DNA of 64,000 bases. It comes from Candidatus Iainarchaeum andersonii SCGC AAA011-E11 (GTDB lineage: Archaea; Iainarchaeota; Iainarchaeia; Iainarchaeales; Iainarchaeaceae). The notes under the pieces are model-generated. The model saw nothing but the letters and a program-made list of their open reading frames with translations, was not told where the DNA came from and ran no database searches. The DNA is taken from the NCBI GenBank assembly GCA_000402355.1, contig AQRS01000043.1, positions 71,458-135,457 on the forward strand, in the 5' to 3' direction. A program made the translations under genes and the position numbers. The first letter of the stretch is position 1, and each line of letters starts with the position of its first letter. Of the stretch, positions 15,966-25,247 are shown piece by piece.

Positions 15966-16066
15966 TTGCTTTTTCACCTCAAAACAAAACCCAGCGGGTT
16001 TTTGTTAAGTAACTCAAAACCTATATTTAAAGGTTATGTGGAAAAAAATGCGGCAAAAAACACGGG

Positions 16067-16077
16067 TCTTATAAAGT
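16067..16077 (+). promoter_or_regulatory. TATA box of the gene at 16097
   Basis: TCTTATAAAGT lies about 25 nt before ATG 16097, the spacing of a leaderless archaeal promoter. A second palindromic box (CCTATATTTAAAGG, about 16020-16033) could serve the divergent small-protein/dehydrogenase operon. Confidence 0.55.
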
Positions 16078-16096
16078 CCGCAACCGAACTTTCATT

Positions 16097-16765
16097 ATGC
16101 CGGTACTTAGAAGGGGCCCCGCACGGGGAATCAAGGCGCATGCGCCCACACCGGGAAGAAAACTTTTTGGAGCGGGACCGGGCAGCGGCTTTGTTTCCGG
16201 GCGCTCGGCACACCGCGCAAAGGAAGGGTTTCTGAAAATAGCCAATCGGGCTGCCGGAAGGGCAATGGAGTCCTGGCGAATGCGGGGCGCCGGGCCGCGG
16301 GAAACCCACATCCCTTCACCATATGATTATTTCACCGGCCAGAGAAGGATGAATTTTGCACAGGCGATGAGCGAGCACCGGGAGGAACTCATGCAAAAGG
16401 AATTCCAGGGCATAATGAAAAACATGAACCACGACGGGCTGATGGAGCGCGACAGGGAAACGCTTTCAGCAAGAGAAAAAGAAATTTACGACCTGAGAAA
16501 CCTCGCACTGCAGGCACTTGAAATGGCTGCCCGCACAGGGAAACTCCGGGGTTTCCGGAGCAGGGAGGAATTCAGGAAATATTTCGAAGGGTTCCTGGGA
16601 AACTGGCTCGCCGAGTACCAGGGGCCGCAGGCAGCCGCATATGCAGGCACCGCGGCAAAAAAATTCTTTGCAACCTTATATGGTTCAAAAGCAGGGGAAG
16701 AGGCATTCAGGAGGCGCTTCGGAAGGCTTGTGTTCATTGCAGGGGGCGGAGACCCCTCCGACTAG
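16097..16765 (+). CDS. Hypothetical basic protein, 222 residues
   Basis: I do not recognise this protein. The first 60 residues are very rich in Gly/Arg/Pro/Ala and look disordered. Residues 80-200 are charged helices with scattered aromatic residues (EEFRKYFEGFLGNWLAEYQG). There is no membrane segment and no cysteine. The plus frame is supported by the TATA box 25 nt before the ATG. Minus frames across the G/C-rich 5' part are shadows. It lies upstream of uL16 on the same strand but the gap of 85 nt contains that gene's own promoter. Confidence 0.62.
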   Translation: MPVLRRGPARGIKAHAPTPGRKLFGAGPGSGFVSGRSAHRAKEGFLKIANRAAGRAMESWRMRGAGPRETHIPSPYDYFTGQRRMNFAQAMSEHREELMQKEFQGIMKNMNHDGLMERDRETLSAREKEIYDLRNLALQALEMAARTGKLRGFRSREEFRKYFEGFLGNWLAEYQGPQAAAYAGTAAKKFFATLYGSKAGEEAFRRRFGRLVFIAGGGDPSD

Positions 16766-16850
16766 AAGGTTTTTAAATAATTGCTGGGGAATTTAGTAGT
16801 ACCGGAAAAAGGGTTTTCCGGCTATAAAAACGCTTTTTTGAGTGGTTTTC

Positions 16851-17606
16851 ATGGGTTTAAGGCCTGGGCGCTGCTACAGCTCAACCAAGGACAGGGCATA
16901 CACGCGTTACGCGGACAAAGTGCAGAGGCTGAACTACATCGGCGCGATTCCCGGAGTGAAAACCAGGCAATTCAACATGGGCAACGGATTGAAGGAATTC
17001 GACACCATTCTGGACCTATTGACCATTTGCGGAAAGGACGGCCTCCAGATCCGCGACAATGCAATTGAAAGCGCGCGCCTCATAATCAACAGGACGCTCG
17101 CAAAAAGGGTTCCGAAAGAAGGCTACTTTTTGAAGGTAAGGATTTACCCGCACCACATTCTCCGCGAAAACAAGCAGGCACAAGGAGCGGGAGCGGACCG
17201 TGTCTCAAAGGGAATGAGCCACTGCTTCGGAAAACCCATTGGAAGGGCGGCAAGAATCAGGAACAACCAAAAAATCTTTTCAGTTCTGGTAATGGACGAG
17301 TATGCGGAAGCCGCAAAACTCGCAATGCTCACAGCGGCGGCAAGGATTCCATGCGGAGTAAGGGTTCGCATAGGGAAGGATATTGAAAGCATAGGGACAA
17401 AGCCAAAGAAAATCAAGGAAATCAAAACCAAAGAGGAAGAGGAAGCCGAGGCAACCGCGGCAACAGCCGGCGAAGCAGGCGCAACGGAAGAAAAGGCGAC
17501 GACGACCGCACCGGCAGCAGGAAAGGCCGGGGCAAAGGGAGCCGAGGCAAAGAAAGCCGAACCCGCGAAGAAGGAAGCCGCGAAAAAAGAGGACAAGAAA
17601 AAATAA
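16851..17606 (+). CDS. rpl10e: 50S ribosomal protein uL16 (L10e) with long C-terminal tail
   Basis: 251 residues. The first 175 match archaeal/eukaryotic uL16 (L10e): MGLRPGRCY, the YPHHILREN segment, GAGADRVSKGM and GKPIGRAARI. uL16 sits at the elbow of tRNA in the large subunit. The remaining 75 residues are an added tail of Ala/Lys/Glu repeats, not part of the usual protein (about 170-180 residues). The ATG at 16851 gives the family N terminus; the GTG at 16842 is rejected. A TATA box (GGCTATAAAAACG, about 16819-16831) precedes it. Dph2 follows after 12 nt. Confidence 0.95.
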   Translation: MGLRPGRCYSSTKDRAYTRYADKVQRLNYIGAIPGVKTRQFNMGNGLKEFDTILDLLTICGKDGLQIRDNAIESARLIINRTLAKRVPKEGYFLKVRIYPHHILRENKQAQGAGADRVSKGMSHCFGKPIGRAARIRNNQKIFSVLVMDEYAEAAKLAMLTAAARIPCGVRVRIGKDIESIGTKPKKIKEIKTKEEEEAEATAATAGEAGATEEKATTTAPAAGKAGAKGAEAKKAEPAKKEAAKKEDKKK

Positions 17607-17618
17607 TCCTTACTGGTT

Positions 17619-18629
17619 ATGCCTGAACTCATTGTGGACCTTGAAGGGGCCAAAAAATTTTTGCGGGAAAAACAGGCCAAAACAGCAATAGTGCAGATTC
17701 CCGAAGGCCTCAAAACAAAAACCACGCAAATCATTGACCAACTCAAAGGAACCTGTGAAAACGTTTTCGTCAAAATGGACCCCTGCTTCGGCGCATGCGA
17801 TTTGCCATTGAATGACATGAAGGCCCTCAATGCCGACGCGGTAATACACATCGGCCACGGAGTAATACACTCGCACAAAAACATCATCTATATCCCGTGC
17901 CACTATGATCTCGGCGAAAAGGAAATAGAAAAAAACGTTTCAGGCCTCCTGAAGGAACTCGAAAAAAGAAAAATAAATTCCGTTGCACTCGTTTCTAATG
18001 TCCAGTACAGCAACGCGCTGCCCGGGATAAAGGAAAAGCTTTTCAGGCACGGAATAAAATCATTCATCGGAAAAGGCACGAGCAGGATAGCAACACAAGG
18101 CCAGGTGCTGGGGTGCAATTACTCTGTTGTAGAAGAGGTGCAGCCAGCTGTTCAGGCAAGCGTTTACTTTGGAGACGGCTACTTCCACCCAATGGGCCTT
18201 GTGTTCAGCACGAAAAAACCCGTGATTGTTGTGAACCCTCTTCACGGAACCGTGGAAGAAATAAGCGAAAAGAACCGGGACAGGTTCATGAGAAAAAGGT
18301 TCGCGGCAATCGCAAAGGCGTCGCAGGCAAAAAAATTCGGGATAATTGTTACTGTGAAAAGCGGGCAGAGGCAAAAGGAAAAAGCCTTGAAATTGAAAGA
18401 GGCAATAGAGAGGCACGGAAAACAGGCATATCTCCTTGAAATGGATTTGGTGGTTGAAAGCTACATGACAGGCATTGGGGTTGACTGCCTCGTTAATACG
18501 GCCTGCAACAGGATTGTGCTTGATGATTCTGACAACTGGAAAACATTAATAATAAATCCGACCGAGTGCCTGATTGCTATAGGCGAGAAAACCTGGGAAG
18601 AATGGGTTCCCGATGAATTCCCGCATTGA
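17619..18629 (+). CDS. dph2: Diphthamide biosynthesis enzyme Dph2
   Basis: 336 residues. Archaeal Dph2 is a noncanonical radical-SAM enzyme that transfers the 3-amino-3-carboxypropyl group of SAM to the target histidine of elongation factor 2. The three cysteines that hold its 4Fe-4S cluster are seen in DPCFGACD, LGCNYS and NTACNRI. The three-domain repeat typical of Dph2 is complete. It lies 12 nt after uL16, so the two are probably co-transcribed, and 8 nt before a small unknown gene. Confidence 0.95.
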   Translation: MPELIVDLEGAKKFLREKQAKTAIVQIPEGLKTKTTQIIDQLKGTCENVFVKMDPCFGACDLPLNDMKALNADAVIHIGHGVIHSHKNIIYIPCHYDLGEKEIEKNVSGLLKELEKRKINSVALVSNVQYSNALPGIKEKLFRHGIKSFIGKGTSRIATQGQVLGCNYSVVEEVQPAVQASVYFGDGYFHPMGLVFSTKKPVIVVNPLHGTVEEISEKNRDRFMRKRFAAIAKASQAKKFGIIVTVKSGQRQKEKALKLKEAIERHGKQAYLLEMDLVVESYMTGIGVDCLVNTACNRIVLDDSDNWKTLIINPTECLIAIGEKTWEEWVPDEFPH

Positions 18630-18637
18630 GTGATATT

Positions 18638-18871
18638 ATGGCCATACCAAGAAGAAAAATAAGAATTGTAACCGGCAGAACATCACGCCCCGTTCCAAAG
18701 TTGCCAACGGAGAGGCTTTTCACAATCGGGGGGCAAACAATAGGAGTGTTTCGTGATGGCACAGTAGCATCTATAGGAAATAATGGACACAAAATAAAAA
18801 TCCCGGAAAACCTAAAACCTCAAATAGCTCAACTTATTGGAAAAAGAGTGGAAGAAATACCTTGGTTCTAA
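18638..18871 (+). CDS. Hypothetical protein, 77 residues
   Basis: A small basic protein of unknown function that starts at ATG 18638, just after dph2. It has an Arg/Lys-rich N terminus (MAIPRRKIRIVTGRTSRP), a small beta-rich middle (TIGGQTIGVFRDGTVASIG) and a short amphipathic C terminus. The composition is more A/T-rich than dph2. It converges on the UMP kinase gene with 5 nt between the stops. Confidence 0.6.
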   Translation: MAIPRRKIRIVTGRTSRPVPKLPTERLFTIGGQTIGVFRDGTVASIGNNGHKIKIPENLKPQIAQLIGKRVEEIPWF

Positions 18872-18876
18872 TAAAT

Positions 18877-19860
18877 TCAGAAATCAATCTCATCCGGATG
18901 GATGGATTTCTTGTCGAGGTTGCCGACGTATGTGCGCACCTTGCGTTTCTTTCCGCGGTTAATCGGCTTTTTGTCCTTGGCAACACCCTCGATGTCCGCC
19001 TCCTCAACTGAATGCTCCTGGGAAGCGGGCGCGGAATTTTCCGGCGCACCAAATTCAGCGGCGGCAACGGGCGCAATTGCCTCATCCTCGCCGTTCGTTT
19101 CCTTAATCATCGTGCCCGTGAATGAATACCCGTTCACAAACGCCTTGAAATTTTCTATATTGTCCCCGTCAAGCACGGCCGCGGGAATCCTGCTCCTGCG
19201 CAGAATCATGCAGCACGCAATGTCCAAAACAACATTCTGCCCAGGCCTTGAGCCCGCAGCAACAATGAGGGAAACCAGTTTGTTATAGCCTATTTCATCA
19301 AAGCGCCTCGCATCTGGATTTGTTTTCGGGTCAGAATCATAAATCCCGTCAACATTAGTCAGGTTCACAAAAGTGGCGTTCAGTTTTTCGGCAAGCAGAG
19401 CGCCGACCGAATCGGTTGTAAAGAAAGGCATCAGGCCCCCGAAAACAGGCACCTTTCCCGCCTCAAGGAGCTCGGAAACCCTTGAAACATCAGAAACAAC
19501 CTCGTTATAGGATTCGACAATCGCGTTCGCGAGCAGCATTGCGTTCGCGCGCGTAACGTGGATTCCAAGTAAATCCTGCTCGAAATTATTTGCACCGAGA
19601 GAGGCAGCGGCATTGGCGTAATTGCGCGCGGTTTTTCCTCCGCCAACAACAACAACAATTTTTTTGCCCGAAGAATGCAGCGAGGAAATCGCATCCGCAA
19701 AGGCGCGGATAGCTTCAACCCTAGGGCCCTGCTCATCAACAATGAGGCTCCCGCCGATTGAAACCACGAAAATGCCGGAAGATTCAGCTTGGTAATCAGA
19801 CCTTGAAGGCTCGCTGGCGCCGGTTGCAACGCTGTTGAAAAAGTCAAACATAGGAATCAT
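18877..19860 (-). CDS. pyrH: UMP kinase (archaeal PyrH) with C-terminal extension
   Basis: 327 residues. The amino-acid-kinase fold is plain: VVSIGGSLI, VVVVGGGKTARNY and TNVDGIYDSDPK. The enzyme phosphorylates UMP to UDP. Archaeal UMP kinases are about 225 residues; here about 75 extra residues follow, rich in Ala/Glu then ending in basic RGKKRKVRTYVG. ATG 19860 is chosen because a TATA-like TTAAATA lies about 25 nt upstream; the longer open frame would run through that promoter. Confidence 0.92.
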   Translation of the reverse strand: MIPMFDFFNSVATGASEPSRSDYQAESSGIFVVSIGGSLIVDEQGPRVEAIRAFADAISSLHSSGKKIVVVVGGGKTARNYANAAASLGANNFEQDLLGIHVTRANAMLLANAIVESYNEVVSDVSRVSELLEAGKVPVFGGLMPFFTTDSVGALLAEKLNATFVNLTNVDGIYDSDPKTNPDARRFDEIGYNKLVSLIVAAGSRPGQNVVLDIACCMILRRSRIPAAVLDGDNIENFKAFVNGYSFTGTMIKETNGEDEAIAPVAAAEFGAPENSAPASQEHSVEEADIEGVAKDKKPINRGKKRKVRTYVGNLDKKSIHPDEIDF

Positions 19861-20006
19861 AGAATTATGGGAAACGGAATATTTAATCCTTACTCGCACA
19901 AAAAAACCGGAAAGGCGCAGGTATTTTAATCAAGAGCCTGCAAATTCATTACATGCAGACAAATTCCTGCGATTAGCCTGTTTTCTCAATTCTCATAGTG
20001 ATAACC

Positions 20007-21224
20007 ATGGTTGAACCTAACGAGTCCTCTCAGGGAGAGGAAGTTGTATTCAAGAAAAAACTCAAGAAGCTCGCGCAATACAGGGGCAGGGGCACGGAAC
20101 TCATTTCGGTTTACGTTCCCTCGGATTCTGACAGGAGCTCGGTGATGGGGCAGCTGACCGAAGAGATTTCACAGAGCTCGAACATCAAGAGCCCCAGCAC
20201 CAAAAAAAACGTTCAAGGAGCCCTGCGCAAAATAATCAATTTCCTCAAGCAGATAGACTTCAAGATACCGAAAAACGGCCTGGTTATTTTCGCGGGAAAC
20301 ATATCCGAAACCGAGGGAAGAACTGACATCAGGCTGTTCACCGTGAAGCCCATAAAGGAACTGCACACGAAACGCTACTGGTGCGATTCCGAATTCCATT
20401 TGGAGCCACTGAAGGAAATGGCGAAGCCGACAGGAATCTACGCATTGATAACGATTGACAAGAACGAAGCGACAATAGCAACCCTCATCGGAAAAAGATA
20501 CGAAATAATAGGCCACTTCACTTCAGGATACATGGGAAAATTCAAGGCGGGCGGACAATCTGCATTACGTTTTGAAAGGTTGCGAGAAGAGGCGGAGCAG
20601 GAGTTCTACAAGAGAATAAGCGAAAAAGTTAACATGGCATTCCTGCCGGACGAAGAAAAAATAAAAGGCATTATAATCGGCGGCCCCGGAATGACGAAAA
20701 ACTTTTTCCTCGAAAAGGACCTGATAGACCACCGCTTAAAGAAAAAAATCCTGGGAGCAATGGATACCGGTTATACGGATGAATCGGGCATACGGGAACT
20801 CGTGCAGAAATCCGAAGAGTTGCTGAAGGACACCGACCTCATGAAGGAGCGCGCAATAATGAGCAAGTTCCTCGCGGAGCTCGCGAAAGACGGCCTCGCC
20901 ACTTACGGGGAAAAGGAAGTGCTGAAATCGCTTGAACTCGGGCAGGCCGCAATAGTCCTTGTGAGCGAGGGAATAGAGTGGGTCGTCTACAAGCTGGAAA
21001 ACGAAACAACCAAAGAAACGCAGATTGTCGTGGACAAAACAAATTCTTTCAAGGCAGGCCCCGGAATGGAAGTCATAGAGGAAATGGATTACATTGATTA
21101 CATGATTGAAAAGGCGGCGCAGACCTCGGCTTCGGTAAAAGTTGTTTCTGTTGATACCCCTGAAGGGGAGCAGTTCTTCAGGGGCTTCGGCGGAATAGCG
21201 GCAATGCTGCGCTACAAAATCTGA
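20007..21224 (+). CDS. prf1: Peptide chain release factor aRF1
   Basis: 405 residues. The archaeal/eukaryotic class 1 release factor reads all three stop codons. The N-terminal domain carries NIKS (in SSNIKSPSTKK), and the middle domain carries GGQ (KAGGQSALRF), which triggers peptidyl-tRNA hydrolysis. The C-terminal domain is complete. ATG 20007 is preferred to the GTG 9 nt upstream. It is followed by the hydrolase and truD genes on the same strand. Confidence 0.97.
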   Translation: MVEPNESSQGEEVVFKKKLKKLAQYRGRGTELISVYVPSDSDRSSVMGQLTEEISQSSNIKSPSTKKNVQGALRKIINFLKQIDFKIPKNGLVIFAGNISETEGRTDIRLFTVKPIKELHTKRYWCDSEFHLEPLKEMAKPTGIYALITIDKNEATIATLIGKRYEIIGHFTSGYMGKFKAGGQSALRFERLREEAEQEFYKRISEKVNMAFLPDEEKIKGIIIGGPGMTKNFFLEKDLIDHRLKKKILGAMDTGYTDESGIRELVQKSEELLKDTDLMKERAIMSKFLAELAKDGLATYGEKEVLKSLELGQAAIVLVSEGIEWVVYKLENETTKETQIVVDKTNSFKAGPGMEVIEEMDYIDYMIEKAAQTSASVKVVSVDTPEGEQFFRGFGGIAAMLRYKI

Positions 21225-21252
21225 TGCCGAAGCGCCGAACAAAGGGGGTTTT

Positions 21253-22020
21253 ATGCCAGAGGAAAAAATCACCATAAGAAACAACAGCGGCGAAAACCTA
21301 AAAGGGATTTTCCACAAATGCGGCACGGAAATGAAAATAGTGATTGTATGCCACGGTTTCACCTCGACAAAAGAGCACAAACTTGTGAAGGGAATCTGCT
21401 CGGCGCTTGAAAAGAAAGGGACAAATTCCTTCAGGTTCGATTTTTCAGGCAAGGGAGAATCACAAGGCGAATTCGGAAAATCTACTTACACCAAGGAAGC
21501 AAAGGACCTCGAGGCGGTTCTCGATTATTTCGGGCACATGGGGTTTGAAACACCCTGCGTCGCGGGGCACGGCATGGGCGGAGTGGTTGCGTTGATGCAG
21601 GCCGCAAACGACAGGAGAATTGAATCAGCCATAGGCATTGCAGGAATCACTTATCCCGAAAGGATAATCGAAAGGTTCGGAAAGGATTTGGTCGAGAAGT
21701 GCATGCGCGAAGGCGAAGCGGAATATATGAAGGGCGGGAAAAAATTTGTTCTTAAAAAAGAGTTCTTCGATGACGCGCTGAAAATGGATTTGTTCCACAC
21801 AATAAAAAAAGTGAATGTACCAGTGCTATTTGTTTATGGTGAAAAAGACGAGGAAGTTCCGCTCAGCCAGATGCAGAAGCTATTCGAAAAAGCATACCAG
21901 CCGAAAGGCCTCAAGGTTTTCGATGACGCAAACCATTCATTCACAAAAAAAGAGCACCTCAAGGAAGCAAGCGAACTCTGCGCAACATGGGCAGCAAGAC
22001 AGGCAATGGCAAAGCAATAA
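21253..22020 (+). CDS. Alpha/beta hydrolase-fold protein with Ser-to-Gly nucleophile
   Basis: 255 residues with a serine-aminopeptidase/esterase-like alpha/beta hydrolase fold: VIVCHGFTSTKE (oxyanion loop), FDFSGKGES, the nucleophile elbow, GEKDEEVP (acid) and DDANHSF (histidine). The elbow reads AGHGMGG where the family has GHSMGG; the codon is GGC, one base from AGC (Ser). Unless this is a sequence error, the normal ester-cleaving nucleophile is missing. It sits between prf1 and truD, 9 nt before the latter. Confidence 0.88.
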   Translation: MPEEKITIRNNSGENLKGIFHKCGTEMKIVIVCHGFTSTKEHKLVKGICSALEKKGTNSFRFDFSGKGESQGEFGKSTYTKEAKDLEAVLDYFGHMGFETPCVAGHGMGGVVALMQAANDRRIESAIGIAGITYPERIIERFGKDLVEKCMREGEAEYMKGGKKFVLKKEFFDDALKMDLFHTIKKVNVPVLFVYGEKDEEVPLSQMQKLFEKAYQPKGLKVFDDANHSFTKKEHLKEASELCATWAARQAMAKQ

Positions 22021-22029
22021 TGGTTTTTT

Positions 22030-23274
22030 ATGACAGGAATAAAACATTACAGCACCGCATCAAAAGGAATAGGCGGCGACATCAAGAAAAGGATAGCCGA
22101 TTTCATTGTGCGCGAAATAACCTTCGAGAGAAAAACGCTTGAGACAAAGGCGTTCGGCGAATGGCCTGAAAAACGCAACCAGGAACTAATTGTGCCGCAG
22201 AACAACGGCGAAGAATACCTGCACGTTGAAATGGAAAAATTCAACCTCGACACAAATGATGCATTGAGGAGGGTTGCGAGGCATTTGCATTGTTCGCCGA
22301 AAAGGCTCGGGTACGCGGGAATGAAGGACAAGCGCGCAATAACCGTGCAATTGATTTCAATCTGGAAACCGGAAGCGAAAGCGCTAGAAGCGTTCAACCA
22401 GCGCTATGTCTCCCTTACAAACGCGCACTGGAGCAACGAAAGGATGGAAATAGGCAAACTAAAAGGAAACGATTTCGAAATCACCATAAGGAACATTTCA
22501 ATGGAGAAAAAGGAACTCGAAAAAAATGCGGAAAAATTCTTTGCGGAAGCGGAAAAAAACGGAATCGCGAATTATTTCGGGGAACAAAGGTTCGGAGGAG
22601 CGCGCGAAATAACGCACAAGGTCGGGAAAAAATTCATTGAGGAAAAATTCGAGGAAGCAATAATGCTCTACCTTACCTCGCCGAGCACAGAAGAAGAGGA
22701 AATTGCAATTGCGAGGAAAAACCTTTTGGAAACGCTGGATTTTGCAAGGGCAACAAAAGAATTTCCGGCAAAATTCAGGTTCGAGCGCGCAATCCTGCAC
22801 CACCTTTGCAAGTATCCGAAGGATTTTGTGGGCGCGTTCCAGAAATTGCCGAGGCACTTGACTTACCTTTTCACGCACGCGTACCAGAGCTACCTTTTCA
22901 ACCAGATAATAAACAGGCGGATGGAAACCGGATTGGGCCTGCAGCCTGTCGAAGGCGACATTGTCGAGGATGGAATAGCCATGGCTCCTCTTATAGGGTT
23001 TGACACGGAGTTTGCAAAAGGAAAGCCCGGGGAAATAGAAAAACGGGTTATGGAGGAAGAGGGCGTAAAGCTGGAGGATTTCAGGGTCAAGAGTTTCATG
23101 GAGCTCAGTTGCTCGGGCGCTCGGAAAAAAATACTTGTGAAGCCCGAAAACCCGGGAATTTTAGGGATTTCGGAGGACGAGTTGAACGAGGGAAAGCTCA
23201 AGCTAAAAACAGGGTTTTCGCTGGAAAAGGGCAACTATGCAACCACGGTTCTCAGGGAATTAATGAAAAGCTGA
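22030..23274 (+). CDS. truD: tRNA pseudouridine synthase D
   Basis: 414 residues. TruD/Pus7 makes pseudouridine at position 13 of tRNA. The catalytic aspartate lies in GYAGMKDKRAITVQ (about residues 97-110). The family-specific NYFGEQRFGG and the TRUD insertion domain with HAYQSYLFNQIINRR are present. It follows the hydrolase gene by 9 nt and precedes the GT-C gene, whose start abuts its stop. Confidence 0.95.
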   Translation: MTGIKHYSTASKGIGGDIKKRIADFIVREITFERKTLETKAFGEWPEKRNQELIVPQNNGEEYLHVEMEKFNLDTNDALRRVARHLHCSPKRLGYAGMKDKRAITVQLISIWKPEAKALEAFNQRYVSLTNAHWSNERMEIGKLKGNDFEITIRNISMEKKELEKNAEKFFAEAEKNGIANYFGEQRFGGAREITHKVGKKFIEEKFEEAIMLYLTSPSTEEEEIAIARKNLLETLDFARATKEFPAKFRFERAILHHLCKYPKDFVGAFQKLPRHLTYLFTHAYQSYLFNQIINRRMETGLGLQPVEGDIVEDGIAMAPLIGFDTEFAKGKPGEIEKRVMEEEGVKLEDFRVKSFMELSCSGARKKILVKPENPGILGISEDELNEGKLKLKTGFSLEKGNYATTVLRELMKS

Positions 23275-23284
23275 AGTGAAAACA

Positions 23285-24502
23285 ATGCGTGACTTTGCCG
23301 AAAAAGCATGGAAAGCGGCGCGCGAATACAAGTGGTTCATTGTTTTTTTCTGCATTTTTCTGGCAATCCAATTGTGGCAGGCTTCCTTTCTCGAGTGGGA
23401 CAGGATAACATATCTTTTCCAGGGAAAGTGGTTCTGCGGCGAACAAATTTACTTTGAGTGGCTCAGGCCGCCGATGCCGGGAATAATGAATTGCCTTTTC
23501 GGTGCGGGTGAAATTTCCACAATCGTTTCGGCACTCATGGCAAGCACGCTTTATTTCTCCGCAATCCTGCTGATTTACAAAAATGAAAAAGGCAAAATAA
23601 ATCAGCTGTTATTCCCCGCACTCGCATTCCTTTTTCCCACAATTTTGTTCGCATCAAACTTCGGGAGCGACCTCCTCGCGCTTTCATTCCTTCTGCTCGC
23701 GCTCTCAATCAATGGGCCAACAAAAAAAGGGCTCTTCTTTGCGCTCGCAACCCTTTCGAGGTACAATTTTTTCCTTTACGTTTTTGTCCTGCTCCTTGAA
23801 ATGGAAAAAAAGCATTGGCCAAAGTTTCTGCTCGTGGTTGCCGCGATATGGCTTCCATGGCTGGCATTCAATTATGCATATACTGGCAATGCGTTCTTCA
23901 GTTTGCAGGAAACCATTGCGCTAAACATTCAGCAGAAGGGGCTATTCAAGGAATTTGATTTGGGGATGCTCGCAACCATAGGTTTTTTCCTCGCCACCCT
24001 CGCGCTCGGCAAAGCAAAGGCGTTCGGAAAATACAATCTCTCGGCAATTGCCGCAGCCCTGCAGGTGCTTGTTTCAGGCATCAAGGAATACAGGTTCCTG
24101 AATGCGCTTGTGCCGGCGCAGGCACTGAACATTTCTGCGCAAAAAATCAACGGGAAGCTCACAATTGCAGTAATACTTCTCCTGATTGCAGGAGCCGCGT
24201 ACGGGTTCGTAGCCATGCAGCCCGCAGAAAAAACCCTGCCAAAAGAAGGTTTCCTGAAGGAATGCAGGGTGATGAGCAACGAGTGGGTTTACCTTTATAG
24301 AGCAGGAATTGTTGCGGAGCCGCTTCCTGATAGTGCGGACACGAATGCGCTTTCTGAAAGCGGCGTGGCAATAGTCCTGATGGATGAAAAAAACGCCCCG
24401 AACAAAGGAGACTTCAACATAATCAAAGGGGGTTCTTATATCATCCTAAAACCCAAAAATTGTTCCCCGCAACCCAAAAAATATGAACTCAGGGTCAGTT
24501 GA
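23285..24502 (+). CDS. GT-C-fold glycosyltransferase-like membrane protein
   Basis: 405 residues with about ten membrane segments. A short cytosolic helix leads into the first membrane span. Then a loop with EWDRITYLFQGKW and FEWLRPPMPG follows, as in PMT/ArnT-type (GT-C) lipid-linked sugar transferases. Such enzymes move sugars from polyprenyl phosphate carriers in surface glycosylation. The C terminus is a soluble domain of about 90 residues. ATG 23285 is used; GTG 23276 directly after the truD stop is also possible. The family assignment is moderate. Confidence 0.75.
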   Translation: MRDFAEKAWKAAREYKWFIVFFCIFLAIQLWQASFLEWDRITYLFQGKWFCGEQIYFEWLRPPMPGIMNCLFGAGEISTIVSALMASTLYFSAILLIYKNEKGKINQLLFPALAFLFPTILFASNFGSDLLALSFLLLALSINGPTKKGLFFALATLSRYNFFLYVFVLLLEMEKKHWPKFLLVVAAIWLPWLAFNYAYTGNAFFSLQETIALNIQQKGLFKEFDLGMLATIGFFLATLALGKAKAFGKYNLSAIAAALQVLVSGIKEYRFLNALVPAQALNISAQKINGKLTIAVILLLIAGAAYGFVAMQPAEKTLPKEGFLKECRVMSNEWVYLYRAGIVAEPLPDSADTNALSESGVAIVLMDEKNAPNKGDFNIIKGGSYIILKPKNCSPQPKKYELRVS

Positions 24503-24519
24503 ACAATGAAAAAAAACTA

Positions 24520-24575
24520 TGAGAATAACGGGTAAAAAAACCCCTAAAAACCCCTAAAACACATAAAAACAGGCT
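24520..24575 (-). terminator. T-rich terminator region after the thioredoxin-like gene
   Basis: Read on the minus strand, the sequence just past the stop at 24588 contains TTTTAGGGGTTTTTAGGGG followed by seven T. Such T runs are archaeal transcription termination signals. The plus-strand gene ends at 24502, so the site separates convergent units. Confidence 0.5.
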
Positions 24576-24587
24576 CAATAGCCCTAA

Positions 24588-25247
24588 TTATTGCTGGCAC
24601 TGTATTTTCTGCATGATATCTGTACGAGGTATCACCGAACCGTTCGAAATAGCCACTGGTTCGTGACCCCCTATTATGACCGCGGGAAAACTCGTGATTC
24701 CGTGCTTTTCGAGCAGCAAATCAACCAAAGGAAGGCCATAATCATATGGCAGGGCGAACACCCTCACGTTCCGGCATTTCGCAACCACCGAATTCAGCAC
24801 GGCCGCCTGGGCGGCGCACTCGGCACAATAATACTTTTCAGGGTAAAAGTAAAGCACCGGAACAATCCCTTTGTTGCCGCAGTCCTTCCGTGATTTTTCC
24901 ACAAGGAGGTAAAGCAGGCCGTTCTGGACAAGGTACTTCCTTTTCGCCAGGCCGATGTCCGCAAAAAAACCCTGAGATTTTGCCTGCCCAAGCTCCGACA
25001 AAAGGCCCCCGAGCTTTTCGACCTGCGAATCAATGTTCTTTGAAAGCACGGGGCAAATCGCCGGATCGTCGCCGAAAATCTGGGTGTAAAGCAGCAATTG
25101 GTAAGTGGATTCCGTGTTGAGGGAAGCCACTTCGATTGAATTGGAAATTCCGCTTACCCTCGCGTTGTCAAAATAGCTCATAATGCCGAGCCCAAGCACG
25201 AACAAAACAAGCGTAAGCAAAAGCGCCTTGGCGTACTTGTTCACCAT
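24588..25247 (-). CDS. Membrane-anchored thioredoxin-fold protein
   Basis: 219 residues. A single N-terminal membrane span (about 8-26) anchors an external domain. Residues 130-210 form a thioredoxin fold: VPVLYFYPEKYYCAECAAQ with a CxxC (Cys-Ala-Glu-Cys), then SFPAVIIGG with the cis-proline. The middle region is helical and family-specific. It probably acts in disulfide chemistry outside the membrane. Its start overlaps the end of the GT2 gene by 7 nt, so the two are co-transcribed. Confidence 0.82.
   Translation of the reverse strand: MVNKYAKALLLTLVLFVLGLGIMSYFDNARVSGISNSIEVASLNTESTYQLLLYTQIFGDDPAICPVLSKNIDSQVEKLGGLLSELGQAKSQGFFADIGLAKRKYLVQNGLLYLLVEKSRKDCGNKGIVPVLYFYPEKYYCAECAAQAAVLNSVVAKCRNVRVFALPYDYGLPLVDLLLEKHGITSFPAVIIGGHEPVAISNGSVIPRTDIMQKIQCQQ

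Noticed and set aside
19861..19899. Longer N terminus for UMP kinase
   Set aside because: The extra codons cover the TATA box of the gene.
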